Source: Nitrogeniibacter aestuarii (GTDB lineage Bacteria > Pseudomonadota > Gammaproteobacteria > Burkholderiales > Rhodocyclaceae). From it: DNA of 64,000 nt. Position 1 is the stretch's first letter; every line of letters starts with the position of its first letter. Under the pieces are notes generated by a model, which was given only the letters and a program-made list of their open reading frames with translations, was not told where the DNA came from and ran no database searches. The translations under genes were made by a program, and so were the position numbers. Of the stretch, positions 17,180 to 25,846 are shown piece after piece. The stretch lies in contig NZ_CP071321.1 of the NCBI RefSeq assembly GCF_017309585.1, positions 4,608,001-4,672,000 on the forward strand. The letters are read 5' to 3'.

Positions 17180-17184
17180 GAGGT
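17178..17184 (+). promoter_or_regulatory. Strong Shine-Dalgarno deciding the bdhA start
   Basis: AGGAGGT lies 3–4 nt before the ATG at 17188 and overlaps the stop codon of the sirtuin gene. It fixes the start of the dehydrogenase and argues against the much longer open frame that begins at 16861 inside the sirtuin gene. Confidence 0.8.
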
Positions 17185-17187
17185 CAT

Positions 17188-17961
17188 ATGCAACTCACGG
17201 ACAAGGTCAGCATCATCACCGGCGCAGCCAGTGGCATCGGATTCGGCATCGCCAAGCGCTTCGTCGCCGCCGGCGGAAAGGTCGCCATCGCCGACATCAA
17301 CATGGACGCGGCCCGGAAGGCCGCCGCCGAGTTCGGCGAAGACCGGGCCATGGCCGTGGAGATGGACGTGACCAGCGAAGCGGCGGTCAACGCCGGGGTC
17401 AAGACCGTGGCCGACCGGTGGGGCAGGATCGACGTGCTGGTCTCCAACGCTGGCGTGCAGATCGTGCATCCGGTGGAGCAGTTCCCCTTCGATGCCTGGA
17501 AGAAGATGCTCGCCATCCACCTGGACGGCGCCTTCCTGACCTCCAGGGCCGTGCTGCCCTACATGTACGAACAGGGCAGCGGCTCGATCATCTTCCAGGG
17601 CTCGGTGCATTCCAAACTCGCCTCGGCCCTGAAAGCGCCCTATGTGACCGCCAAGCACGGCCTGCTGGGTCTGGCCCGGGTGATTGCCAAGGAAGGCGGC
17701 GAGAAGGGCGTGCGCGCCAATGTGATCTGCCCCGGTTTCGTGCGCACCCCGCTGGTGGACAAGCAGATCCCCGAGCAGGCCGAAAACCTCGGCATCTCCG
17801 AGGAAGAGGTGGTGAACGACATCATGCTGGGCGGCACCGTCACCAAGGAATTCACCACCATCGAGGACGTGGCCGAGATCGCCTTGCTGTTCGCTGCCTT
17901 CCCGAGCGCGGCACTCACCGGCCAGTCCTTGCTGGTGAGCCACGGCTGGTGCATGGAGTAA
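17188..17961 (+). CDS. bdhA: 3-hydroxybutyrate dehydrogenase
   Basis: This 257-aa short-chain dehydrogenase has the N-terminal NAD motif TGAASGIGFGIA, the NNAG-equivalent SNAGVQ, and the catalytic Ser in FQGSVHS with YVTAKHG (Tyr, Lys). It ends with LTGQSLLVSHGWCME, which is typical of D-3-hydroxybutyrate dehydrogenases. It interconverts 3-hydroxybutyrate and acetoacetate with NAD, usually to use stored polyhydroxybutyrate. The patatin-type lipase gene starts 3 nt after its stop. This pairing occurs in several betaproteobacteria and suggests a role in PHB or lipid turnover. The ribosome binding site is near-perfect. Confidence 0.93.
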   Translation: MQLTDKVSIITGAASGIGFGIAKRFVAAGGKVAIADINMDAARKAAAEFGEDRAMAVEMDVTSEAAVNAGVKTVADRWGRIDVLVSNAGVQIVHPVEQFPFDAWKKMLAIHLDGAFLTSRAVLPYMYEQGSGSIIFQGSVHSKLASALKAPYVTAKHGLLGLARVIAKEGGEKGVRANVICPGFVRTPLVDKQIPEQAENLGISEEEVVNDIMLGGTVTKEFTTIEDVAEIALLFAAFPSAALTGQSLLVSHGWCME

Positions 17962-17964
17962 GGC

Positions 17965-19134
17965 ATGGACGCCCGGGTCAAACCGCGGCGCCTCGAGCAC
18001 GAGTTCGACCGGGTCGCCCTCGCCCTGCAAGGTGGCGGTGCGCTCGGGGCCTATCAGGCCGGCGCCTACGCAGCCCTGTTCGAGCAAGGTGTGCTGCCCG
18101 ACTGGGTGGTCGGCGTCTCCATCGGCGCCATCAACGCCGCGCTCATTGCAGGCAATCCACCCGAACGGCGCATCCAGGCCATCGACGCGTTCTGGCATCG
18201 CATCACCCGCTTCATGCCGGGTCAGTTCGCCTTGCCCGACCTGCCCGTGTCGCCCGCCGTCACCAACTGGATCACCGCCAGCCGCAATCTCATGTTCGGC
18301 CAGCCCGCGTTCTTCAAACCCCGTGTGCCGCCGCCGCTGTTCTGGCCGCAGGACACGGAACAGGCGCTGAGCTATTACGACATCACTCCCCTGCGTGACA
18401 CGCTGCTCGAGTTCGTGGACTTCGACCGCCTCAACGACGGTCCGGTGCGGGTCTCGGTGGGGGCGGTGGACATCTACAACGGCAACACCCACTACTTCGA
18501 CACTCGGGAGCGCCGTCTCGGGCCCGAGCACATCATGGCCTCGGGCGCGCTGCCACCGGGTTTTCCGCCGGTGGAGGTGGAGGGACGCTGGTACTGGGAC
18601 GGTGGTCTGGCGTCGAACACCCCGCTCGATTACATCATGCACGACACTCCCCGACCGGACACCCTGGTGTTCCAGATCGACCTGTGGCCGGCCAAGGGCG
18701 AGTTTCCGCGCAACATCATCGACGTGGGCGAGCGCGCCAAGGAGATCCAGTATTCCAGCCGCACCCGCCTGAACAGCACCCAGGCCGTTCGCGAGATGCA
18801 GCTCAAGCGCCGGGTGCGCAAGCTGCTCGACCGCCTGCGCCATGAGGACGAAGAAGCCGATGCCCTCATGCGAGAGCTCGAGGCCGACTGCGCCGGCGGC
18901 GTGGCAACCATCGTCCATCTCATCTACCAGGCCCGGCCGTATGAACACGACAGCAAGGACTACAACTTCGGTCGGCGCATGATGGAAGAGCACTGGCACA
19001 GTGGCGAGGCCGATGTGGCGCGGGTGTTCCGCCTGCCGGACCTGCTCGAGAAGCCGACGGTGGAGGTGGGTATCCGGGTGGTGGCAAGCGACAAGGTCGA
19101 GGGCCTGGGGACGCGGGTGAAGACCGACCGCTGA
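17965..19134 (+). CDS. Patatin-like phospholipase family protein (DUF3734-type C-terminus)
   Basis: This 389-aa protein has the patatin domain in its N-terminal half: the oxyanion-hole GGGALGAYQAG near residue 20–30, the nucleophile elbow GVSIG (Ser), and the Asp of the catalytic dyad in WDGGLASNTPLDY. The C-terminal part (about 250–389), with repeated basic helices (MQLKRRVRKLLDRLRHEDEE) and RVFRLPD, resembles the DUF3734 extension. No signal peptide is present, so it should act inside the cell. It probably hydrolyses acyl esters and, next to 3-hydroxybutyrate dehydrogenase, may take part in storage granule or membrane lipid turnover. Confidence 0.9.
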   Translation: MDARVKPRRLEHEFDRVALALQGGGALGAYQAGAYAALFEQGVLPDWVVGVSIGAINAALIAGNPPERRIQAIDAFWHRITRFMPGQFALPDLPVSPAVTNWITASRNLMFGQPAFFKPRVPPPLFWPQDTEQALSYYDITPLRDTLLEFVDFDRLNDGPVRVSVGAVDIYNGNTHYFDTRERRLGPEHIMASGALPPGFPPVEVEGRWYWDGGLASNTPLDYIMHDTPRPDTLVFQIDLWPAKGEFPRNIIDVGERAKEIQYSSRTRLNSTQAVREMQLKRRVRKLLDRLRHEDEEADALMRELEADCAGGVATIVHLIYQARPYEHDSKDYNFGRRMMEEHWHSGEADVARVFRLPDLLEKPTVEVGIRVVASDKVEGLGTRVKTDR

Positions 19135-19155
19135 TTGTCGGTTTCGTGACAATCA
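19132..19155 (+). terminator. Hairpin at the patatin stop codon
   Basis: TGATTGTC (19132–19139, including the stop) pairs perfectly with GACAATCA (19148–19155) across an 8-nt loop. There is no T-run, so it may be an mRNA-stabilising or Rho-assisted end rather than an intrinsic terminator. Confidence 0.35.
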
Positions 19156-19232
19156 GGGAATCATGATGCATTGCACAAGTCGTTGATTCGGCTCGATTCT
19201 CAAACTGGTATCGCTTTTGCTGCGAACAGGGC

Positions 19233-20912
19233 ATGGACACGAAGACCGTACGCCCTCCTGCCGACGACCGAAGCTCGCACAGCGGTGCCGTGAGTTCCTA
19301 TCATGCGCGCACCGCGCACCGCTTCGAGGCCTTTGCCCAGGGGCCCGAATCGCTCGACTGGGATGCCCAGCCGGCCCCTTTCCGCCACTACGTCGGATGC
19401 AACACCGTCGACCTGCCCCGCCTCGACACCTTCGACAGCACACACCTGCGCCGCGGTTTCGGCGCCATCCAGTCGGCCGCCACCGTCCAGCCGCTGGATC
19501 TGGCGCACCTGGGCGCCCTGCTGCAGCTGTCGCTCGGCCTGACTGCCTGGAAATCGTTCGGCCCTGACCGATGGGCGCTACGCGCCAATCCGTCCAGTGG
19601 CAACCTGCACCCGGTCGAAGCCTGGGTGATCGCCCGCGGCGTGCCGGATCTGGTCGACGGTGTCCACCACTACCGCCCCGAACGCCATGCCCTGAGCCTG
19701 CGCGCCGCGGATGCGCCGGGTGTCGAGGCCACCCCGTCGCTGTCGATCGCGATCTCCAGCGTCATGTGGCGCGAGGCGTGGAAGTATGGCGAGCGCGCCT
19801 TTCGCTACTGCCAGCTCGACGTCGGCCACGCCCTCGGGTCGCTCCGCTATGCCGCCGCCGTGCTGGGCTGGACGCTCGCCGAGCAACGGCAGGTGGGGCA
19901 TGACACACTGGCGCACCGGCTGGGTCTGGATCGCGAGGCCGACTACCCGGCCCGGCGGCAGCCCACGGCCGAGCGGGAGGAGCCGGAAGTGCTCCTGAGT
20001 GTCGGCCTCGGTGCCGACGCGCCCCGGCTCGACCCGGTCGCCGTGGCCGCCCGTGCCGATGAAGCCACCTGGTTCGGCACGGCCAGCACCATCGATCCGC
20101 ACCCCATGTATCGCTGGCCGGTCATCGATGATGTCGCCACGCGGACCCGCCGGCGCGACGGCACACCTGCCCCCGACCGCAGCGAGCAGACCGCCATCCG
20201 TCCGAACGTCACGCCGCCCGACCAGGGCCCTGCCGTGACCGATCTCATCCTGCAGCGACGCAGCGCACAGCGCTTCGATCATGTGCATGTGATGTCGCGA
20301 CGCGAACTGCGTACGGTGCTCGAGGTGCTCGACGCCCGTCTGCCGGTACCCTTCGACGTACTGCCCGAGCAGGCGCGGGTGGATCTGGTGATGATGATCC
20401 ACCGGGTGGCCGATCTGCCCAGCGGGCTGTATCTGGTCGAGCGTCACAACGACACCGACACGCCATCGCGGCTGGCCGACACCTTTGCCGAGTTCTCCGA
20501 CCTGGCCCCCATCCCCGACCTGCCGCTGCGCGAGTTGCGGGCCATTTCACCCCAGGTGCTCAAGCGCGTGAGCCGCACCCTGCATTGCCAGCAGGACATC
20601 GCCGCCACCGCCTGTCTGGCGCTGGGCATGGTGGTGCCGCTCGAATCCGCCCTGAAGCTCGACCCGGCCAGCTACCGTGACCTGCACCGGGCGGCCGGGC
20701 TCATCGGTCAGACCCTGTATCTGGTGGCCGAATCGCTGGGCCTGCGCGGCACCGGGATCGGCTGCTTCTTCGATGGCCCGGTGCGCGAGAGTCTCGCGCT
20801 GCAGGACCAGGGGCTGACCACCCTCTATCACTTCACCCTGGGCAAGGCGCTGGACGATCCACGCATCGAGACCACGCCGGCCTATACCACCCAAAAGGAG
20901 CCAACCGCATGA
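19233..20912 (+). CDS. SagB/ThcOx-like nitroreductase-fold dehydrogenase (two domains)
   Basis: This 559-aa protein has two nitroreductase-like halves. The first (about 60–260) carries the SagB-type block RANPSSGNLHPVEAWVI and AFRYCQLDVGHALGSL. The second (about 330–550) has LILQRRSAQRFD, near-typical of FMN oxidoreductases, and ESLGLRGTGIGCFFDG. SagB/ThcOx enzymes use FMN to oxidise azolines in peptide natural products. However, no cyclodehydratase (YcaO/SagD) or precursor peptide is seen nearby, so the substrate may be different. The gene overlaps the rhodanese–ankyrin gene by 4 nt and starts a compact three-gene operon. The ribosome site (CAGG) is close to the ATG. Confidence 0.82.
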   Translation: MDTKTVRPPADDRSSHSGAVSSYHARTAHRFEAFAQGPESLDWDAQPAPFRHYVGCNTVDLPRLDTFDSTHLRRGFGAIQSAATVQPLDLAHLGALLQLSLGLTAWKSFGPDRWALRANPSSGNLHPVEAWVIARGVPDLVDGVHHYRPERHALSLRAADAPGVEATPSLSIAISSVMWREAWKYGERAFRYCQLDVGHALGSLRYAAAVLGWTLAEQRQVGHDTLAHRLGLDREADYPARRQPTAEREEPEVLLSVGLGADAPRLDPVAVAARADEATWFGTASTIDPHPMYRWPVIDDVATRTRRRDGTPAPDRSEQTAIRPNVTPPDQGPAVTDLILQRRSAQRFDHVHVMSRRELRTVLEVLDARLPVPFDVLPEQARVDLVMMIHRVADLPSGLYLVERHNDTDTPSRLADTFAEFSDLAPIPDLPLRELRAISPQVLKRVSRTLHCQQDIAATACLALGMVVPLESALKLDPASYRDLHRAAGLIGQTLYLVAESLGLRGTGIGCFFDGPVRESLALQDQGLTTLYHFTLGKALDDPRIETTPAYTTQKEPTA

Positions 20913-21739
20913 TTGCCATGCCCCTGGCCACCCATCCGGTTCGCGAACGCCGTATCAGCCCTCACGACGCTGCCGACATGATCATGCGCTTCCGTGAGGG
21001 GGCACTGCCTGAACTGGCGATTTTCGACGTGCGCGACGCCATGAGCTTCAAGACGGTGCACGTGCCCGGCGCCCAGCACCTGACCGACAGCAGCTTTCCG
21101 ACCCTCACCCGCGGTTTGACAAAACACACGCCGATTCTGGTCTATTGCTATCACGGCAATGCCAGCCAGGTGTGGGCGCAGACCTTCGTGGATTTCCGCT
21201 TCGTGGAGGCCTGGAGTGTCGATGGCGGCTTCGAGGAACTGTCGGCTCACCTGGGCTCCCGCCAGGCGGGCCGGGTCGATCCGCCACGGGCCACGAACGC
21301 CAGCGCGGCGCTGGTCAGTTTCATTTCGGCGCATGGCTTCAATCCCGACGATCTGGACGCCCCGCGCGACCATGGCCTGACCCCGCTGATGCGGGCCAGC
21401 CTGTTGGGCAACGTGCCGCTGGCCGATGAACTGATCCGCCTGGGTGTGGATCTGGACAAGCGCAACATGGACGGCAATACCGCCGTGTGGATGGCCTGTG
21501 TGTCAGGCAAGGCCGAACTGCTGCGCCGGCTGGCCGGTGCCGGCATCGATCTGGACAACCGTAACGACATGGGCGCCACCAGCCTCATGTTCTGTGCCTC
21601 GGCCGGCAAGACCGATCTGGTCGCACTGCTGCTTGAACTTGGGGCCGACCCGATGATCACCAATTTCGACGACTTGCGTGCCGGCGATCTGGCCGCCTCA
21701 CGCGAGTGTCTGAGTCTGCTTCGTCATACCGTCAAATAA
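20909..21739 (+). CDS. Rhodanese–ankyrin repeat fusion protein
   Basis: This 276-aa protein carries a GlpE-like rhodanese domain at about 15–120: FDVRDAMSFKTVHVPGA and the active-site loop CYHGNAS, whose Cys would carry the persulfide. Residues about 145–276 form ankyrin repeats (HGLTPLMRASLLGN, DGNTAVWMACVSGK, MGATSLMFCASAGK). The single-domain enzyme transfers sulfane sulfur, while ankyrin repeats bind partner proteins, so the fusion may deliver or sense sulfur in a complex. It is coupled to the SagB-like gene by an ATGA overlap. An in-frame ATG at 20918 is an alternative start. No signal peptide is seen, so it should be cytoplasmic. Confidence 0.9.
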   Translation: MIAMPLATHPVRERRISPHDAADMIMRFREGALPELAIFDVRDAMSFKTVHVPGAQHLTDSSFPTLTRGLTKHTPILVYCYHGNASQVWAQTFVDFRFVEAWSVDGGFEELSAHLGSRQAGRVDPPRATNASAALVSFISAHGFNPDDLDAPRDHGLTPLMRASLLGNVPLADELIRLGVDLDKRNMDGNTAVWMACVSGKAELLRRLAGAGIDLDNRNDMGATSLMFCASAGKTDLVALLLELGADPMITNFDDLRAGDLAASRECLSLLRHTVK

Positions 21740-21756
21740 CCCTTCAGAGGTGCATC

Positions 21757-22086
21757 ATGACAACGACCCCAACCCCGCCGAAATACCGCAGCCTGACGGC
21801 GCTCATTCATTGTCTGCATGACGCGCTGGCGCACCGGCAGGTGCGCATCAGCGACGACTGGCGTGACGATGAGCAGGGCCTCGGGCTGGAGCTGCCCGAA
21901 GAGCCGGGCCTGGCGGCTTTCGTCCACACCTACGGGCAGACGCTGGGGCGCTACGCCATCGAGCTGAAGTTTCCCGAGGCGGGTCTGGCCGAACTGATGG
22001 GCGTGCCCCTGGCTCAGGAGGATCTCGACCTCGCCCATGTGATCTCGATCATCGGCACGCACTTCGACCTGCGCGTGCCCGCCTGA
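21757..22086 (+). CDS. Small conserved-looking protein of the SagB/rhodanese operon
   Basis: The start is the ATG at 21757 (MTTTPTPPKYR) with AGAGG upstream, 17 nt after the rhodanese–ankyrin stop. The product is 109 aa, acidic, soluble, and without cysteines suited to catalysis. No family is recognised. The mix of helices (LTALIHCLHDALAH) and strand-like acidic segments suggests a small globular binding protein. Its position as third gene of a tight operon implies a shared task with the dehydrogenase and rhodanese. A convergent msrB follows 4 nt later. Confidence 0.7.
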   Translation: MTTTPTPPKYRSLTALIHCLHDALAHRQVRISDDWRDDEQGLGLELPEEPGLAAFVHTYGQTLGRYAIELKFPEAGLAELMGVPLAQEDLDLAHVISIIGTHFDLRVPA

Positions 22087-22090
22087 ACCA

Positions 22091-22501
22091 TTAGGGCTCG
22101 CGAACCGGGGGCAGGGCTTCGCCGTCGGGCACGAAGCGCAGGGCCACACCGTTGTTGCAGTAGCGCAGGCCGGTGGGTGCCGGTCCGTCGCGGAACACAT
22201 GCCCCTGGTGCCCGCCGCATCGGGCGCAGTGGTATTCGGTGCGCGGCAGGATCAGCTTGAAGTCGGTCCTGGTGTCCACTGCACCCTCGATGGCCTGCCA
22301 GAAGCTCGGCCAGCCGGTGCCCGAGTTGAACTTGGTCTGCTGGGTGAAGAGTGGACTGTGGCAGGCGGCACACACGAAGGTGCCGGGGCGCTTTTCATCA
22401 TTGAGTGGGCTGGTGCCGGCGCATTCGGTCGCTTCCTTGAAGAGGACCCGGAAGGTCTCCTCCGGAAGCACGCGGGCCCAAGCCTCTTTGCGGTGCTTCA
22501 T
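22091..22501 (-). CDS. msrB: Peptide-methionine (R)-S-oxide reductase MsrB
   Basis: This 136-aa protein has all MsrB hallmarks: two zinc CxxC pairs (CAACH and CARCGG), SGTGWPSFW, DGPAPTGLRYCNNG with the catalytic Cys, and GHVFRDG. It reduces methionine-R-sulfoxide in proteins with thioredoxin. The N-terminus has no signal sequence, so the enzyme is cytoplasmic. GGAGA precedes the ATG by 4 nt. It stands as a single gene facing the SagB operon. Confidence 0.97.
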   Translation of the reverse strand: MKHRKEAWARVLPEETFRVLFKEATECAGTSPLNDEKRPGTFVCAACHSPLFTQQTKFNSGTGWPSFWQAIEGAVDTRTDFKLILPRTEYHCARCGGHQGHVFRDGPAPTGLRYCNNGVALRFVPDGEALPPVREP

Positions 22502-22564
22502 GATGTCTCCGTTGGCTGCGGGCCACAGCCTACGCCGCTTCGGCCAGCGGAGGCAAACCGGCGA

Positions 22565-23272
22565 TCAGCGCGTGCGACGGGGCGCCATGGCGTCGAGCCA
22601 GTCGGTGATCATGGCGCGTGCCACCGGCACCAGACGCGGGCCGTGCAGCGCGGTGGCCGAGCGCAGAGCCGGGATGTTGATGCCCGCTTCATGCAGTTCG
22701 AAGGCGTGGCCGATCAGCCACTGTTCGATGCGCGCCGGATCGACTTCCAGATGAAACTGCAAGGCCAGACCGAAACGCCCGACACTGAAGGCCTGGTGCG
22801 GCGTGTCGGTCGAGGCGGCCAGCAAGCGGGCGCCGGCCGGCAGGTCGAAGGTGTCGGCATGCCAGTGCAGGACCGGCAGGTCCCCCACGGCCGCGATCGG
22901 GGACGCACAGCCATGTTCGGTCAGTTGCAGCGGGCTCCAGCCCAGTTCGCGATGGGTAGCCGGATAGACGCGTGCCCCCATGGCCGAGGCCATGAGTTGC
23001 GCCCCCAGACCGATCCCCAGGGTTGGCCGATGGGCCACCAGCCGCTGGGAAACGATGCGGATCTCTTCGCCCAGATAGGGATAGCGCTCGGTGTCATACA
23101 CCGAAATCGGGCCGCTGCACACCACCAGCAGGTCGGCGGCACGCAAGCGCTCGGGCCGGGCATTGACCCCCGCGTCGAGCACTTCGATCCGGTAGCCGCG
23201 TTCTTTCAGTGGCACCGCCAACAAGCCAAGATCTTCGAAGGCGGCATGGCGCAGGACGACGGCAACGGACAT
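22565..23272 (-). CDS. Class I glutamine amidotransferase-like protein lacking the nucleophile Cys
   Basis: The start is the ATG at 23272 (MSVAVVLRHA), giving 235 aa. An open frame from 23395 lacks similarity in its first 41 residues. The fold is that of GMP synthase-type amidotransferases (YfeJ-like): VCSGPISVYD, GARVYPATHRELGW, HWHADTFDLP, and a C-terminal QFHLEVD with His175 and Glu177 of the triad. The nucleophile elbow, normally GICLGAQ, reads GIGLGAQ with Gly88 encoded by GGT (23009–23011), one base from TGT. The protein should therefore not hydrolyse glutamine by the normal route. It could be a binding protein, a mutant allele, or a sequencing error. Confidence 0.85.
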   Translation of the reverse strand: MSVAVVLRHAAFEDLGLLAVPLKERGYRIEVLDAGVNARPERLRAADLLVVCSGPISVYDTERYPYLGEEIRIVSQRLVAHRPTLGIGLGAQLMASAMGARVYPATHRELGWSPLQLTEHGCASPIAAVGDLPVLHWHADTFDLPAGARLLAASTDTPHQAFSVGRFGLALQFHLEVDPARIEQWLIGHAFELHEAGINIPALRSATALHGPRLVPVARAMITDWLDAMAPRRTR

Positions 23273-23418
23273 GGGAATACATTCCTGGGTGATGGGCGGG
23301 ACAGAAGCGGCGCGCACCGGTCGGGCGACCCGTGGAGCGCCGGGCAATGCGGGTGAGTCAGCTTCCGTTATAGCTGAACGACACCCCGGGGGCATCCTTG
23401 AGATGACATTTCGGCCGC

Positions 23419-24678
23419 TTACCCGCCTTGAAAGCGGTCGTGCCCCCAGGCGATCACCCCTTGCGCCGCCACCCGGCCGCTTGCCAGGCAGGCGGTGAGC
23501 AGATAACCGCCCGTGGGGGCATCCCAGTCGAGCATTTCGCCGGCCACGAAAACCCCGGGACGCGACTTGATCATGAGTGCGGTATCCACCCCGTCCAGTG
23601 CAACCCCGCCGGCGGTGCTGATCGCCTCGTCGATGGGGCGCGGTGAAAGAAAGTGCAGCGGCAGCGCCTTGAGCGTGCGGGCAACCCGCGCGGGGTCGTC
23701 CCAGTGTTCGCGGGCGAGTGCGTCACGCAGCAGATCGGCCTTCAGGCCCTTGAGCCCGATGGTGCGCTGCCAGTGGCCACTCACGCTTCGCTTGCCCCGC
23801 GGGGCCGACAGTCGCGCACCGAGCTGCACTTCAGTCACATCGGGCATCAGATCCATCACCACCCGGCCGTCACCGGCATTGATCGATGCACGCAGCGACG
23901 CAGACAAGGCATACACCAGCGGCCCCTGCAGACCGTGACGGGTAACCAGGCATTCGCCCCGGCGTGTCCTTGAGTGTCCGTCCGGCGCGGTCACGGTCAG
24001 GGCCACGGCCTTGAGCGGCTCGCCGGCGTGGCGCTCGCGCGTCGAGGCGCTGATGTCCACATGAAAACCGCAGTTGGCCGGCTGCAACGGGGTGACCGGC
24101 ACCCCGGCGGCATCGAGCACCGGCAGCCATCGACCATCGGATCCAAGACGCGACCAGCTCCCACCACCCAGGGCCAGCACCGTGGCCGCCGCCAGGACGT
24201 GCCGCTCACCGTCCGGGGTCTCGAAGCGCAGTGCACCGTTGTCGGTCCAGCCCAGCCAGCGATGGCGCACGTGAACGCGCACCCCCAGCTCACCGAGGCG
24301 GCGCAGCCAGGCGCGGAGCATGGGGGCGGCCTTCATCTGCACCGGAAAGACCTTGCCCGAGCTGCCGGTGAAGGTCTTGATACCGAGCCCTTCGAGCCAT
24401 CGACACACGGCGGGCCCGTCCATCACGTCCAGCCAGTGGCCGATCCGCCCGTCCTGCGCATGGTATTGGGCATCGAATTCGGGCCGCGGCATCCGGTGGG
24501 TGATGTTGAGCCCACCGCGACCGGCCATGAGCAACTTGCGTCCGACCGTGGGCATGCGTTCATAGACATCGACCGACAGGCCCGAGGCCGCCAGTGTCTC
24601 CGCGGCCATCAGCCCGGCCGGTCCGCCGCCGATCACGGCGATGGTCGTTTGCTCGGTGCCGGTGCCCTGTCGATCCAT
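23419..24678 (-). CDS. HI0933/TIGR03862-like FAD flavoprotein
   Basis: The start is taken as the ATG at 24678 (MDRQGTGTEQTTIAVIGGG), giving 419 aa. An open frame from 24747 adds 23 unconserved residues. The N-terminal Rossmann motif is VIGGGPAGLMAAETLA. It is followed by GRKLLMAGRGGLNITH, the signature of the HI0933-like flavoproteins. The C-terminal part has FVAGEMLDWDAPTGGYLLTACLASG, closing the FAD site. The family (YhiN, BaiN-like) binds FAD and probably NAD(P)H, but its reaction is not settled. The gene is monocistronic and divergent from mscS. Confidence 0.88.
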   Translation of the reverse strand: MDRQGTGTEQTTIAVIGGGPAGLMAAETLAASGLSVDVYERMPTVGRKLLMAGRGGLNITHRMPRPEFDAQYHAQDGRIGHWLDVMDGPAVCRWLEGLGIKTFTGSSGKVFPVQMKAAPMLRAWLRRLGELGVRVHVRHRWLGWTDNGALRFETPDGERHVLAAATVLALGGGSWSRLGSDGRWLPVLDAAGVPVTPLQPANCGFHVDISASTRERHAGEPLKAVALTVTAPDGHSRTRRGECLVTRHGLQGPLVYALSASLRASINAGDGRVVMDLMPDVTEVQLGARLSAPRGKRSVSGHWQRTIGLKGLKADLLRDALAREHWDDPARVARTLKALPLHFLSPRPIDEAISTAGGVALDGVDTALMIKSRPGVFVAGEMLDWDAPTGGYLLTACLASGRVAAQGVIAWGHDRFQGG

Positions 24679-24809
24679 GGTCGGAACCCATTGCCCAAAG
24701 CGCGGATCATACCCCCCGCGCGCACAAAGTTTAGAATCGTGCTGCATAGCAGCAGAGCCTGCCCATGACGCCGGCCTGCTGATCCGCTCAACCTCAACAC
24801 GGAGATTTC

Positions 24810-25679
24810 ATGGACAACGTCCTCAATACCGCAGGAGACTGGGCCATCAACGTCCTGTTCGCCCTGGCCATCTTTTTCATCGGTCGCCAGGTCGCCAAAC
24901 TGATCATCAAGGTTTGCCGCCGCGTCCTGTCGCGCTCGCGCATGGACGAAATGCTGGTCAACTTCGTCCTGTCGATTCTCAGCGGTGTTCTGCTGCTGAT
25001 CGTGATTGTCGCGGCCCTCGACCGACTGGGTGTGGACACCACCTCCCTGGTCGCTCTCATCGGTGCCGCCGGCCTGGCCATCGGCCTGTCGCTGCAGGAT
25101 TCGCTCAAGAATTTCGCCGCCGGCGTGATGCTGATCGTCTTCCGGCCGTTCAAGGCCGGCGATTTCGTCGAGGCCGCAGGCACGTCGGGCGTGGTCGAAA
25201 CCATCAGCATCTTCAGTTCCACCTTCCGCACCCCGGACAACCGCTCGATCATCATCCCCAACGGCGCGATCTATTCCGATGTGATCACCAACTACTCGGC
25301 CCGTGACACCCGCCGGATCGATCTGGTGATCGGCATCAGCTACGACGACGACATCCGCAAGGCCAAGGAAGTGGCCGAGGCGGTGATCAAGGGCGACGAG
25401 CGCGTGCTCGAAGACCCGGCCCCGTTCATCGGCGTGGCCGATCTGGGCGCCAGCAGCGTGGATCTGCACATCCGCCCGTGGGTGAAGTCCTCCGACTACT
25501 TCGCCACCATGTGCGACCTGAAGGAGAAGATCAAGGTCGCGTACGACGACAACGGCATCTCCATTCCCTACCCGCAGACCGATCTGCATGTGCATCAGGT
25601 CTCGGACAAGACCGGCGACGCCAAGCCGTTCGTGGTCGCCAGGAAGGCCGAAGACCGGGAAGAGGGCGGCGACGACTGA
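24810..25679 (+). CDS. mscS: MscS-type small-conductance mechanosensitive channel
   Basis: This 289-aa protein is the length of E. coli MscS (286). Three transmembrane helices are visible: TM1 at about 13–30, TM2 at about 50–68, and the pore-lining TM3 with the Gly/Ala pattern ALIGAAGLAIGLSLQDSLKNFAAG. The beta domain follows with FRPFKAGDFVEAAGTSG. The cytoplasmic vestibule ends in an acidic tail. The channel opens under membrane tension to release solutes on hypo-osmotic shock. A clear intrinsic terminator follows at 25701. It stands alone in its transcript. Confidence 0.95.
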   Translation: MDNVLNTAGDWAINVLFALAIFFIGRQVAKLIIKVCRRVLSRSRMDEMLVNFVLSILSGVLLLIVIVAALDRLGVDTTSLVALIGAAGLAIGLSLQDSLKNFAAGVMLIVFRPFKAGDFVEAAGTSGVVETISIFSSTFRTPDNRSIIIPNGAIYSDVITNYSARDTRRIDLVIGISYDDDIRKAKEVAEAVIKGDERVLEDPAPFIGVADLGASSVDLHIRPWVKSSDYFATMCDLKEKIKVAYDDNGISIPYPQTDLHVHQVSDKTGDAKPFVVARKAEDREEGGDD

Positions 25680-25700
25680 TCCCCCTCAAGGCAACGAAAA

Positions 25701-25723
25701 GGCCACCTGCGGGTGGCCTTTTT
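25701..25723 (+). terminator. Intrinsic terminator after mscS
   Basis: Stem GGCCACC (25701–25707), loop TGCG, GGTGGCC (25712–25718), followed by five T. Four A precede the stem. Confidence 0.9.
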
Positions 25724-25846
25724 CATGTCCGTCCGTTGGCAAAGGTTAGCCCGGGTAAGAACAGGTAAAAACGCTCGCGAGCCCGATTTGACCGGGCTTA
25801 AGCTCTGGTCATCACCGATTTGTCATCCCGATTCACGGCCACCACA

